From contig JBANSL010000004.1 in NCBI GenBank assembly GCA_037127255.1, forward strand, positions 35,428,467 to 35,492,466: a DNA stretch of 64,000 nt, given 5' to 3'. Both the position numbers and the translations under genes were made by a program. The notes beneath the pieces were generated by a model. It saw only the letters and a list, made by a program, of their open reading frames with translations, did not search any database and was not told where the DNA came from. Numbering within the stretch: position 1 is the first letter of the stretch; each line of letters starts with the position of its first letter. This DNA is from Persicaria tinctoria. Lineage: Eukaryota; Streptophyta; Magnoliopsida; Caryophyllales; Polygonaceae. Positions 45,605 through 56,821 of this stretch are shown piece after piece.

Positions 45605-47498
45605 TGTTGTGAGCCTAATTCGCCAGGTTTTACACCTACTTTTATATCGATTTCTGCATGCATTTCATACATTTGGGTTAGAATAGTACATAATCTATGT
45701 ACTTTATGTTTATTTGCCAAATTATGGAATCTACACTAGTTTCTATTTAAAGGAAGAAAAGCTCGAAGTCAACTACAGAAGTCCAAGGTCAAAGAGCAGC
45801 GGAACCGGGAAAAATCAATCTGAAACCAAGGAAATCTACCCGACAACATGTTAGTCGATATCGACTAAAGCTTGTCGATATCGAGTAAAGCTACTCGATT
45901 TCCAGCAAGGTTGACCAGAATCAAGCAAGGCTAGAAGAAAAGAAGCACAACTTACTCGATATCGAGGAATCTACTCGATATTGAGGAAAACCCAAGTCGA
46001 TTTCCACCGCTGGAGCGGAGATCGACGAAGCTGAACACTGTGAGTCGACAAGAGAAGCTGGGAGCCGAGCAAAGTTACTCGATGTCGAGGAAATTCCTCG
46101 ATATCGAGAAAACATCCAGTCGACATGTGTCCAGAAGCCGGAATCGAGTTGTTGAATGGAAGACGAGAAAGTGCTACTCGATATCGAGGAATTCTACTCG
46201 ATATCGAGGAAATTCCAGAAGCCGACAGGGAGTAGTCCGTGATCTTGTTAAGTTTCTATCCCGAGTCCAATGGTGATATTTTTGAGATGAAATTCTATCA
46301 AGATCTATCAAGTTCCATCAAGTCAAGAGAGAAGATATTTTATCCACATTAGATATAGTCCTAGTTGATTTAATTCTTTTATTCCATTATTTAATCTTTA
46401 GATAAAAGATAAATAGATATAGATATAGATAGGTAATTCTTTCCTAATTAGAGAGGGAATGAAGCCTATAAATAAAGCCTTAGGGGCTGATTTCCATTCA
46501 TTCAATTCCAGTTACAATTAGTTACATAGAGAGAGTAGAGGAGAGAGCTTGTGGCGGGAGAAGTTGGAAAGACGAAAACGGATTTTGCTTTGATTGGTTG
46601 TAAGTTTTCTTGAGTTTATTTAATGCAATTTATTTTCCTGAAATCTTTGATGAGTTTCTTAATGATGAAGAGCGAGTAGTCCACCCACTTCTGGGGTCGG
46701 GGTGAGCCCGACGGTAGCCATGTGAGGTGATGCGGTAAAGGTTTGATCTTTTTATGCAATTCGTCTTCTATCCCTGCAAGCATGATTCTTTTGCGAAAGT
46801 TGAAGGTGATCCTTTTTTATGTTATTGAAACGAAAGTGATCTTAATACAACTTGGGTTAATTATGTGAAAAGGGTTAGTAACAATTAGGGTTTATGCGAA
46901 AGCCTCTATCTTCCTATTTGTTAATAACGAAAGTTATTTGATGAAAAGCATGATCTTTTATGCCTTTATGTGTTATTTTGCATGGTTATCGTTGTGGTGT
47001 TGAAACCCTGGCCTTGGAAGTTTTTAGTTTATTGATTTATTTCATCGAAATCCGTGTTCTGCGTGCGTAAGGTTGCGAATTTATGTTTCTGTCTTTAGTT
47101 GATTTCGAGCAGTTTTTTGTCGACATCGAGGAGTTTCCTCGATATCAGGAAAGTTTACTCGACATCGGGTTGTTCTGCTGAATTCTGCTTTCTGTTCGTC
47201 GATTTTAGATACTGTTGGTCGATTTCTGTACTCGATTTCGAGGATTGTAGTCGATATCGACCAAAGTTCTGTGCTTTGCTTTATTTTCCGCTTTTCTTTG
47301 TTATTTCTATCTGTCTGTCTAATTTTATGCCTGTGAGATTTGCTGCTACCTGAGATCTACTGACACGCTTCCTCGAGGATCGATCCTGACTTTCCGCTGC
47401 TAAATCAGGAGGAGGTCGATCTTGTAATCATTTGCGTGGGCATAATCTTGTTTGATTTATATTTCATTATAATTTAAACTCGATTTCCTCCTACAACA
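45605..47498 (+). repeat. 3' LTR of D
   Basis: TGTTGTGAGC to CTACAACA, 1894 bp. TATA at 46466-46475, motif blocks at about 45855-46210 and 47120-47270, telomere-like TTAGGGTTT near 46886. The next base begins an LTR fragment of F. Confidence 0.93.
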
Positions 47499-47794
47499 GG
47501 ACATCCAGTCGATATCGAGTGCCCCAAGCCGAAATCGACTACCTTCTGCAAGCTGCCGAAAATCGACTTGATTAGGTCGATATCGACTACTACCAATCGA
47601 TATCGAGTTGGTCTTCTGAGGTCGAAACCGAGTGAGATTTATCCCCTGCCTAGGATCCGCTGACACGCTTCCTCGAGGATCGATCTTGACTTCCCGCTAC
47701 TACATCGGGAGGAGGTCTTATAATCATTTGTGTGGGCACGAATCTTGTTTGATTTATATTTCTATATTTTGAACTCGATTTCCTCCCTACAACA
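47499..47794 (+). repeat. 5' LTR of F, 3' fragment
   Basis: Homologous to the end of D's LTR (ACATCCAGTCGATATCGAG, CGAGGATCGATC, CGATTTCCTCC) but diverged, ending CTACAACA before a PBS. The rest of this LTR lies left of D, outside the window. Confidence 0.85.
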
Positions 47795-47797
47795 AAT

Positions 47798-47815
47798 TGG
47801 TGACGTTGCTGGGGA
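47798..47815 (+). promoter_or_regulatory. Primer binding site of F (decayed tRNA-Asp type)
   Basis: TGGTGACGTTGCTGGGGA has three mismatches from the tRNA-Asp type, more than D, A, B or C, which agrees with F being the oldest. Confidence 0.8.
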
Positions 47816-47880
47816 AGCAATCATTCGCGCCTTAGGTAGTTAGATCTCACGTTTGGCTTTAAGTTTTGATTTTGCAGTGT

Positions 47881-50637
47881 ATGCACCGTTCTGGTCAACA
47901 ACCTGAGTTTGACGCCATAGACGATCCGGATCTCCTTATACACATCCACGCTAAATTGAAAAGAGCCATGGCAGCCGCAAGAAACACAAGCACAACTGAT
48001 AGAGAGGCTTCAAGCGGAATTAGAAGCCAAAAATACTGCTCCAGCCGCTGAGAGAGCACGCACTGAGCAGGAAGCTGGGCGAAGGAGGCAGGTGGAAGAT
48101 GAGCCATGTCGGCCGCAAGAAACACAAGCACAGCTGATAGAGAGGTTTCAAGCGGAATTAGAAGCCAAAAATACTGCTCTAGCTGCTGAGAGAGCACGCA
48201 CTGAGCACCCGACTCTTGTCGTGCCTGAATCAGCCATTCTAAACCCTGAAAATAATTTTGAAATTCGCACTGCTTTAATTTCCTAATTGAGATTAAAAAT
48301 AATGCCTTTTACGGAAGGTTTAATGAATATCCTCTTGAACATATTAAAAAAATTTCTGATATGTGCCATACTCTTGCTGAAGGTACTACTCTGGATTAAT
48401 ATGTCAAGATGAACGCTTTTCGATGGTCTCTTGCCGGTCCAGCATTGAAGTGGCTTGAAGGAATGACTCCACGATCCCTCTCGACATGGGCTGAAGTAAG
48501 GCATGCATTTCTGAATAAATTCTTTCCTCCGGTCAAGACAGCGATCATCCGCCAAAAGATTACAGCTTTCAAGCACAAGCCTAGGGAGCCGCCAGCAAAA
48601 GTATGGGAACGATACAAGGATCTACTGCGATCCAGCCCTACACATGGGCAGCCACCCTATGTCGTTCAGGAGATCTTCTTCAATTCTCTTGATCTGGTCG
48701 CTAAGGATAGGATCAACCAGTATACTCATTATGAGTATCTGACGATGCCACCATCTGATGCATGGGCTACCCTCGACAAACTTATCAACTTCGACAATAA
48801 GTATGGGGCTCCGACAAACTATGACGACAATGCTTATACATGACCAGCCCCATCCATGCCCCTCTATGAGCCTTCTAAGGAGATTGATCCCGATGTTAAG
48901 GAGCAGTACTACAGAGATCAGAATCGCAACCTCCTCAAGCAGGTCAAGTATCTTTCTGTCAACCAGCCTTGCATTGAATGTGGCTCACAGCGGCACACCA
49001 CTATAGAGTGCCCACAAATAGAGCAAGTCAGGATGGAAGAAACTCACGAAAAGGTAGCTTACGCAGGGGGTCCCAATCGCTATATGGGGGACCAAAGGTT
49101 CCAACAACCACAATGGAACCAAGGTGCCCCTAGGAACCCCCTGCCATACAGAGCTCCAGGACATCCAGAAAGAGATCAGCGGGAGGATGATCTACAACTC
49201 ATCCTTGACGAGATGTACCAGAATCAAGGCACCATCAACAATCAGCTCCAGAACATCAATACCAGATTTGGAGAGCTGGACATCTGGAAGAGGAACATAG
49301 AGACTCAGATGGGTCAATTCGCGGCACAAATTCCATTACCGACCGGGCAACTCCCTGGGCAAACAGAACTAAATCCCAAAGGGAAGACCGGACACGTTGC
49401 TGTTGTAAAGCTAAAGAGCGGACACGAACTGCACGAGCTAGAGGTCGGAGAAGGAGAAGACGGAACTACTATAGAACAAGTCGATATAGACCAACACCTG
49501 GTCGATATCGACCAAACCCAGGTCGATATTGGGCAAACAGCACCAGCAAACCCATAACAAACTAAGGAAGTCGAAATAGACCAGAGCCATGTCGATATCG
49601 ACCAACATATACTCGATATCGAGTCATCTCTAGTCAATATCGACTCGTGTACATCACCTCCGACATATGTTCAGCCTCCGAAAAAGACGCTGCATTTCCC
49701 TTCCAAGGCGCTGAAAGATCCCACTTCAGGTAGGTTTGAAAGGTTTGTTAAGATGCTTCAAGAACTGAATGTTTCAATTCCTTTTACAAAAGCTCTTCAA
49801 GAGATGCCTGTATATGTCAAGTTCCTCAAGGAGATCCTTAGCAAAAAGTGATCCATCTCAAAGATCGCCGGCGAATGAAAAAGAATGGACTTCCCTGAGA
49901 AGAGACCTGACCCTGGTAAGTTTTCCATTAATGTGGGATTTAGAAAATTTAACTATGATGCCTGGTGTGATTTAGGAGCAAGTGTGAGCATCATGCCCTT
50001 ATCGATCTGGCAAAAGGTAAAGATAGGGTACACAGAGCCTGTGGATGCCAAGCTATACATGGCAAATAATACAGTGGTCATCCCTACATATATGATTGAT
50101 AATGTCCCTGTCTAGGTTGGTAAGTTCTATGTTCCCACTGATTTCCTTATTGTAGATTGTGCTGAAGATCCTACTAGCCCTATTATTCTTGGTAGACCAT
50201 TTTTAGCTACTGCATATGCTAAAATAAGCGTAAAGAAACGATTGCTCACCTTCACGATAGGCGACGAGATCTTAGATTTCTCTTTTTGCCCTACAAAAGA
50301 GGAAATTCCATGGCTGGAGATGGAAAGCATAAGCAACCACGGGGGCGAGCAAATAACAACGGAGGAAAGCACCAAGACACAACTCGATATCGACATCACC
50401 AACTCGATATCGACCACTCAACTCGATATCGACCCCCCGTGGTCGATATCGACCTCCTCCGTTGAGCCCCAAACCTGCCAGAAGCCTAGTGTGGGGTCCC
50501 TGCACTCGATATCAACTGACTCTCAGCCCAAAGATTTCTGTTTTGGGCCCGAAAAGGTAAGTTCAGGTATGATTTTTACTCCTCCTCAGTACATTAATAA
50601 ATTTAATAAATATTTAAGGGGAGGTAAGGCCCCGTGA
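47881..50637 (+). pseudogene. gag-pro: F gag-protease, many stops
   Basis: Starts MHRSGQQPEFDAIDD. A ~136-bp tandem duplication (47966-48101, repeated from 48102) and frameshifts disrupt the first 500 bp. From about 48400 one frame runs through gag core (FRWSLAGPALKWLEG), knuckle CIECGSQRHTTIEC, heptads (49481-49545), protease LCDLGASVS-equivalent WCDLGASVS and ILGRPF, to 50637. It is interrupted by TGA (48841), TAA (49555), TGA (49849), TGA (49876) and TAG (50113), several explained by C-to-T change. The end (50381-50460) reads one DNA motif alternately as LDID and SIST. Its C-terminus differs from A, B and D. Confidence 0.88.
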
Positions 50638-51475
50638 CGAGCTAATCTGCGAAAAATGAGAGCTGGAAAGAAGAAGAAGGAAGGAAAGGGATACTATGCA
50701 AGCGACCACTTATCAACTAAGCTTGCATACTACAATGGGGACCTAGATGATCCAGGAGAAGGGCCAAGCACAAGGGGGCCCCACATTGACGGTCCTTGAG
50801 CACAAATGGAGAAGTGGACCTAGCGACTCTAAAATCTAGAGCATGTACATAAAACTTTTTTTTTGGGACTTTGAAACTTTTGGTTTTGGTTTTTGTTTTT
50901 TTTTTTGGTTTTGAATACTTCATGTTGAATCTAGTCTTCGGGAAAAACTAACAAATTTGCAGGTCGAAAGAAACTAGAGTCGACCAACCTGGTCGATATC
51001 GACCGACCTTAGTCGATATCGACTCCTGAGGTAGAAATCGACCAGGGGAGGAGGAAAAGAAGACAGTTAATTTCGACCAATCTTACTCGATATCGAGTAA
51101 GTTGGTGGATATCGACCAAATTCCCCGACTTCGATCAACACTCTGTTACTCGACAACCCCTGTTTTGCCTCCTCAGCGTGTTATTTGGTGAGCTCCTTCC
51201 TTTACCTTTGTTTTAGCGTTATTTGGTGAGCTCCTTCCTTTACCTTTGTTTTATATTGATTTTATACAGTGGGGACACTGTATATTTTAAGTATGGGGTG
51301 GGGGATGAGCTTATTATCATTATTATATGTTTTATTCTGGTTTTTAGTACTACATGGTGAATTTTCAGTAAGTTTTAATTTTTTTTGCTTAATTGCTAAT
51401 TCAAAATTTTTATGAGACATCTCCCAAAGCTTGTAAATTGTTCAAAAAAAAAGTGTCATGGAAGCTGTTGACGGG
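50638..51475 (+). other. 3' region of F up to the G insertion
   Basis: A short continuation (RAGKKKKEGKGYYASDHLST) follows gag, then untranslated sequence. A possible acceptor TTTGCAG is at about 50955-50961, then motif-rich sequence, then GTGAGC (51189). A ~38-bp tandem duplication (TTATTTGGTGAGCTCCTTCC) covers 51180-51252. The hairpin TACAGTG-GGGA-CACTGTA (51265-51282) and AAGTATGGGGTGGGGG follow. F stops at GTCATGGAAGC, where D continues CATATTGAAC, so G interrupts it here. Confidence 0.75.
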
Positions 51476-51772
51476 CAAAATTCCACAAATTTTATTGCTC
51501 ATATTTGACTCATAATATTTTGGGATCATTAAATTAAATTAACTAATCAATTTGGTGAAATGGGCACCAAGTGAGCAGACTTTTCAGCCCAGCCCAATTT
51601 AAAGCCCGATCCAAAGGCGAATTAGAGACCCAAATTTTGTTCTAGGTAAATGAAAAAAGAAACCCAATTGAAAAAAAGTAACGTACAGAAGAAAAGAGTC
51701 TTAATGTCTACACTTTCAACTGCCCCCATCCATTAAGCATACTCTATCGGTCTATACTCCCTCAGCTTTCAA

Positions 51773-51778
<6 letters not shown>

Positions 51779-51862
<84 letters not shown>
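51779..51862. repeat. (AT)n microsatellite
   Basis: About 84 bp of almost pure AT lie roughly 80 bp upstream of the G TATA box, inside U3. Confidence 0.97.
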
Positions 51863-51865
<3 letters not shown>

Positions 51866-51938
51866 CAAGAAAAAATCCCTCAACTGCTCCCATGAATCTA
51901 TGAAAGGTATGGTGTCCTAAATGTTCACTTTTTTCTCC

Positions 51939-51947
51939 TATAAAAGG
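51939..51947 (+). promoter_or_regulatory. TATA box of G 5' LTR
   Basis: TATAAAAGG, the strongest TATA match in the LTR. Its context (CTCCTATAAAAGGAAG) fits a pol II LTR promoter. Confidence 0.6.
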
Positions 51948-53243
51948 AAGAGTTTACAGCTTTAGGAAGCTCCACGGTACTCCCATCTGCAAAACAAAAA
52001 GAAGTAAAAAAAATCAGTGAAAGGAAAAGAAAAAGAAGAGAGCAAAACACTTAAAATAAATTAGTGTCAACCTCAAAACACAATCAGGTAGTGTGTCCAC
52101 TCAATCCCAGTTCGATTCTTGAAACCAGGGCCTCGAGAACCTTGTGAGCTTCTTCGAGTGGTCTGGTTTCAAAATCATTTGAGCCCCTCATTCACTTTAC
52201 TTGTTGTCAAAATTGTGCCAAAATAAAAGTTGTTCTATTTCGATTCCATGAATCCTACCGCGGAAAACCTTACGAGCTTTCTCTACGGTTGGGTTTTGGA
52301 ATCAATTAATTTCCCCAAATAGAGTCGTTATAATGCCCAGTTTCACTCAAACAAATTGAAAATCGGATACAGGATGACATTTTTCTTCAATTCTCAAACA
52401 AAATAAATGCCAAGAAAGAGGCTAATTAAAAATTGCAGCCCGTTTCAACCTAAGTTCTTTGAGCGGGGTTCATCTAAATTTCTAACCTCAAAATTGGGGT
52501 TGAAAACAAAACAAACAAACAAAAAAAACTAAACTAAATCAAGCAAAAGAGGGTGGAAGAGAGGAGAAAAACTAAATTTCTAACCTCATTTGACATGCAG
52601 GAGTCTAAATCTTCACTTGTCGGAGCCCCTTTCGTTCCTCCTTGATTCCGGGTTCGAGAGCCACTCCATCGGCTTCCCGTTCTTCCTCCTCGCTCGAGCC
52701 GCGTCGGGCTGGCTGGCAGGGGCGCTCCGCTGGTCCTTGTTCTTCTTTCTCGCATGAAGTGCGCCGGGCCGGCCTGAAAATGCCGCTAGCACCGGTAGAT
52801 AGTGACAACTTCGACCTTCAATTGAATATGTTGTGCCCGACTCCGAAAAGGGTTGAAGCGGTGGAGCTCTCTCTCTCTGCTGGGTGCACGAGCTGTTGTG
52901 GATGGTTTAGGGTTAAAAAATTCAATAGTTAAATTAATTTACAAAAGAAATGGGTATGTATGGAGCAGACTTCCACATAAAAAAAAATGGGCCTGAAATT
53001 TTGGGCTCGAATCTGAAACCAAAAGAAACAAAACAAAAACCAAACAACAAATAGTGGGGGTCCAATTCCGAGATGGGTTTAGGCCCGTGAGGTCATTCAA
53101 ATGTGAGGCAACATCAAATAAGATCCACATTATACTAGGTGAGTGGGACGTGCTCCGCACGCCTCAAATGCGAGAACCAAGGGGACAGTTCCTTCGACAA
53201 CACCACTACACGATTTTCTCTTTCTTGAATACTCATTTTCTCT

Positions 53244-53770
53244 TTATTGAATACTCTGTACGAATACACCATCCATATTCTTGTAATCAAAACCTTGAAT
53301 GATTGGCAACTTAGAATTACAGCTTTCAGAGGGGTAATATGCTGGATTTATCCGAAAAGAATTAAGAAACTTAGAGATGGCAGCATCACTATTGCCATTC
53401 TGAAACTGCATTGCATGAGGAGCAATATCAAATCCAGCAATATAATATGACTCATGAAAGCTGTTCTTCTTCCTGCTTGCATCTGATACAGTGGAGAGAA
53501 TGGTGGCTGTGGGACATAAAAGCAATTTGCAGCATCATCAATCTTTGAATTCTCCTAAATCGAACAAACAACACATTAGCTTACAGTATATCCTTCAACT
53601 TATAACACTGTAGGAGCGTTTTCATTAATCAAGTTGTAATGTACTAATGATTTACTCACCTCAGGTGTGTTCACTTTATTCAATTGACCATCATCATGAA
53701 TGTTATAGCTGTTGTATGACTCTGAGCTAGCATTGATGAATCGAATATCAAGCACTCAGACACATGGGCA
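53244..53770 (-). pseudogene. Exon-like fragments of an unidentified gene
   Basis: In minus sense, an open stretch (INASSESYNSYNIHDDGQLN) ends at a GAG|GTGAGT donor near 53660. After GATTTAG a second open stretch follows (ENSKIDDAANCFYVPQPPFS) near 53555-53455. Intron-exon spacing looks like captured genic DNA. I do not recognise the protein, and later codons are out of frame. Confidence 0.35.
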
Positions 53771-55142
53771 AAGCTGTTATCAGTAAATGCTATTTCGTGG
53801 ATCCTCTATACTCTGTCCATAAGATTCAGGAGATCGTGTGATCATTTTGAGCAATCTATTGATTCTATTCATTCTTTTTCCAAAAATATTGATATGGCTT
53901 GTTGGGTTTCTGTGTCTAATATTTTATATCTCATTCCAAAATATATGTTGTTTAAGATATATTTTATTTGTATTTTAGGATTGGCTTGTCATTTTTAATT
54001 TAACTTTGTTTTGTAAAACTTTAGTTAGTTACTCTAGAACCAAGTCAACCAACCTTGCGTGCTTATTCTTTTAAGGGGCACCAACCTTGCATGCTTGTTC
54101 TTTTAAGGGGCCATAAAATTGGCTAAGTTACTTGCTTAGCTAATTTTGATTTATGTTTGTTTCAAGTTGTGTTTGATCACTTAGTGGATCTCTCTTGTAT
54201 CAAGAAAAAATAGTGGATCTCTCTCTTTCTACATTATAAGTTCATCTGACGGCCATGGTGAGAAGGTTGATCATGATGAAGCTTCAGCTAATGGATAATG
54301 ATCACGCAATGGCAGTGATAGTGATCTAAAGGAGAACAAATACACTCTCACCAAACTCCTCCATGGCTTTCCTCTACTGATCAAAAAGAATTTCTGATAT
54401 GGTTAATGAACTTATTTATTGTATCTTAATGATGGTTTCAATATCATCCATTTTCTGAGTGCAGCTAATCACATCGTTTAATTGCTTGCAGGAAGCTATA
54501 ACATAAAGTGATGTTGCTCTTCATATGAAGTATTTACAGACTACAATTGAGGGCTTATGCAAACTTGGCAAATTTGTCTCTGCTGGATCTATGATTTGGT
54601 ATCTATCATTATGAAACCTTTTTCTTTCACATCTAGGAAGAGGTCAACAAACACATAAAAGAGCATAGTGACCGGTGAAAAACTTAAATGTCCAAACAAA
54701 TGCAGAGAATCTCATCTGATATTCACCGGTCATTGTGTGTAGTGCTTGCTATTCCCAATAGTTAGGCCTTTACCAATGGAAATTTTAATTGTATTTAAAA
54801 ATTAGGGTGCTGGATGAAATTAAAACAAACCCAATTCAATAATTCATAATAAGAAAAACAAAACAACTACTAAACGAACCAGAAATGTGGGAATCCATAA
54901 AAGCCCAGATCGGTAGCCGCTAAAAAGCCCTCAAACTGGGAATCCATAGTTTCAGCAACTAATATAAATTGGATAAAGGTAACCTTAAAATTGAAAAGAA
55001 AAAAGATGAAACAACGCTAATCCAGTTCAGAATGTTGGGATGAAACTCCTCCGAAGTAGAAATTGAAGCAAATTAAGTTCAGATAACACTAAAGTGAATG
55101 CTAAATTAAAGATTATAGGGTTAGAGATTTAGGTGGAAGACT

Positions 55143-56094
55143 TACCTTGCTGACAGTGAGAAATAGCAGAATGTGGATCCAAATTACTTCCACCAAAAAA
55201 AAAGTACGACGAGACTTAGGGTCAAATGACATATTAAGTCTTCGCATTATCATTCACTCCAAGCGGTGCCCTAAATACATTTGAATAAACAAACATAAGC
55301 AGAAAAATTAAATGTATATTTCTCGAGAGTTATAAACATCTCAATGGGAATGCTCTAGTATCACAATGAAATCTCCAGAGGACAAAAGGAAATTAATGAT
55401 TCCAAACTCAAGTGGCAGTATTACACGTACCTTGTGAGAAGCCAGGAAAAAAATATGAAGATCAAACTTGTCATTTGAGTCAAATGTGAACCTGCAATAA
55501 CAAAGAGCTTGATAAGTTCAAACATGAAACATGGTACCTAGTCATTTAACTCATAAATAAGTAAATTTTAAACTGGAGTAACCAAACTACATAACATCAT
55601 GTGCTTTATGTAGCCGGGTTCTTATAATCTTATTTCAGGATATACAGGGAGTATGGAGGGGCTCATATTGTTGACGGTGTGTTCGATGTATACAACCTGA
55701 GAAAGGGAAATAACTATACTCAAAGCTGGAGTAGCAACAGTAGGCTAAACAACATGGATACAAATATGACAGTTAAAAAAAGAACTAAACATAAATGAAA
55801 ACGGAGAAGAAGCAAACCTCATCAGATAGTTCTCAAAACCAAGTGATGTAGACTCATATCCAATGTATACAGGACCACTTTCAACCTGCAGATTGGAAAT
55901 GTCACACAGGAAAAAAAAAAAGGTTAAAAACAACTGGAATACATTGAAACAATAACCACATAATCATATAAATTAGAAATAACATACATCAATAGGACTA
56001 CCTTTGAGGTAGTGTGTCTCTATCTACAAGCAACATGAGAAGAGGATGTTGATTCCAAAGAATCAGGTGCAGCCGAGGACAAATCCATACTCAT
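55143..56094 (-). pseudogene. Exon-like fragments of an unidentified gene, possibly the same as the IQD gene
   Basis: Minus-strand segments bounded by AG and GT include MSMDLSSAAPDSLESTSSSH (near 56090-56020), VESGPVYIGYESTSLGFENY (near 55887-55815) and FTFDSNDKFDLHIFFLASHK (near 55494-55431), each followed by a plausible donor. The order and orientation match the IQ67 exons upstream, but IQD proteins do not obviously contain these pieces. They may come from a second captured gene. Confidence 0.4.
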
Positions 56095-56429
56095 CTACAA
56101 ACCAATAGAGGTAAGGACATACAACCCGCATATGGAAAAAAATTAACAGCTGAAGATTGTAACCTCGTGATCAGAAGAACTCAAGCTACAACTAAACAAT
56201 ATCACAATAGGTTAAGAGATTGTTTCATCAAGCTGTAATATAAAGCATCTTTTGACATAAATGCCATGTAGGCTAGCAATCATTGCAGGATTCAAAACCA
56301 ACATGGAAGGGTTAAGAATGCACAGAGAAAAGCAGTGAATCATCAACCAGACACTAAAGAAGAGGATAAGAGGGGCGAAAAGGTGAGGAATTGAATTGAA
56401 TTAAAGCTATGGAAAGTGGTGCTACCTCT

Positions 56430-56821
56430 GGTCTAAATTCGAGTCTGGCATTTACACCTGTTCAGGTTTGTGCTCTGTCATGCCTCCATGCTTAAGAGTT
56501 GTCACACCATCCCTCCTGAAACAATGTAAAATGCATCAAACCATTAGTTAACGAGTTGGACCATAATACTCACCAAAAACGCTAAAGGCGGTCCGGTTTT
56601 TCCAGTTATACCTCAGCATGCTTCAAGAGATCGGCCTACTGTCTCCTTTCATCGAGCATATGCTGCACAGCCTGACCTTCTAGGGACATACTGACATGAT
56701 GTGCTCGAACTAAAGCTTGCATATATCTAAGGGTTACAACGACTTGTTTCCGGACCTGCCTACCGTGAACCAAAGCTTGAATCCTTACAATTCCTTTAAG
56801 TGCCTTCAGAGCCCATTTTAC
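56430..56821 (-). pseudogene. IQ67-domain (IQD) gene fragment, two exons
   Basis: The exon at 56821-56612 is 70 codons between TGCAG and GAG|GTATAAC. It encodes [19 protein letters not shown], then [16 protein letters not shown] and MSLEGQAVQ, the IQ67 core of plant calmodulin-binding IQD proteins. Compared with IQDs, the VQARVRAR segment is shortened and a TAG replaces a codon before ADLLKHAE. The next exon starts at 56515 with EGWCD, the residues expected to follow ADLLKxAE in IQDs, then has a TAA. Exon boundaries fit the family. It is a captured, broken copy and should not make a working protein. Confidence 0.8.

Larger units (their letters stand above)
1..47498 (+). mobile_element. Element D: Athila-lineage LTR retrotransposon, non-autonomous, interrupted by A
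   Basis: D runs on the + strand from before the window to 47498. Its parts are a truncated 5' LTR (1-1727), a PBS, gag (1791-2847), the A insertion (2848-42062), the rest of gag-pro and a C-terminal tail (42068-44282), an untranslated tail, and the 3' LTR (45605-47498). The two LTRs align along their length, and window base 1 corresponds to about base 164 of the 3' LTR. No reverse transcriptase, RNase H or integrase core is visible between protease and 3' LTR. The right end abuts a fragment of another LTR (F), so D inserted into the 5' LTR of F. The left target duplication lies outside the window. Confidence 0.85.
51476..53134 (+). repeat. 5' LTR of G, first part (U3-R), cut by the Helitron
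   Basis: Begins TGTTGACGGGCAAAATTCC inside F, with GAAGC (51471-51475) as presumed target duplication; the partner copy is off-window. A TATA box TATAAAAGG is at 51939-51947. Downstream are two splice-like or tract-rich segments with no credible coding. The GC-rich ORFs at 52534-52932 are short and unrecognised. Confidence 0.75.

Noticed and set aside
1..51475. CRISPR-like reading of the regularly spaced palindromes
   Set aside because: Plant nuclear retrotransposon context, 10-bp motifs with similar 9-11 bp gaps, and no cas genes; not a repeat-spacer array.
1791..51475. Search for reverse transcriptase, RNase H and integrase core in the Athila-type elements
   Set aside because: I found no YxDD-type or integrase DDE/HHCC pattern in any listed frame, so no pol gene is annotated; only protease and the C-terminal tail-like block are supported.
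52640..52665. tRNA-like GGGTTCGAGA, and GGGTTCGACCC in the H LTR
   Set aside because: Only a B-box-like string; no A box, cloverleaf or CCA context.
52534..52932. GC-rich ORFs within the LTR of G
   Set aside because: Short, overlapping on both strands, no recognisable motif.
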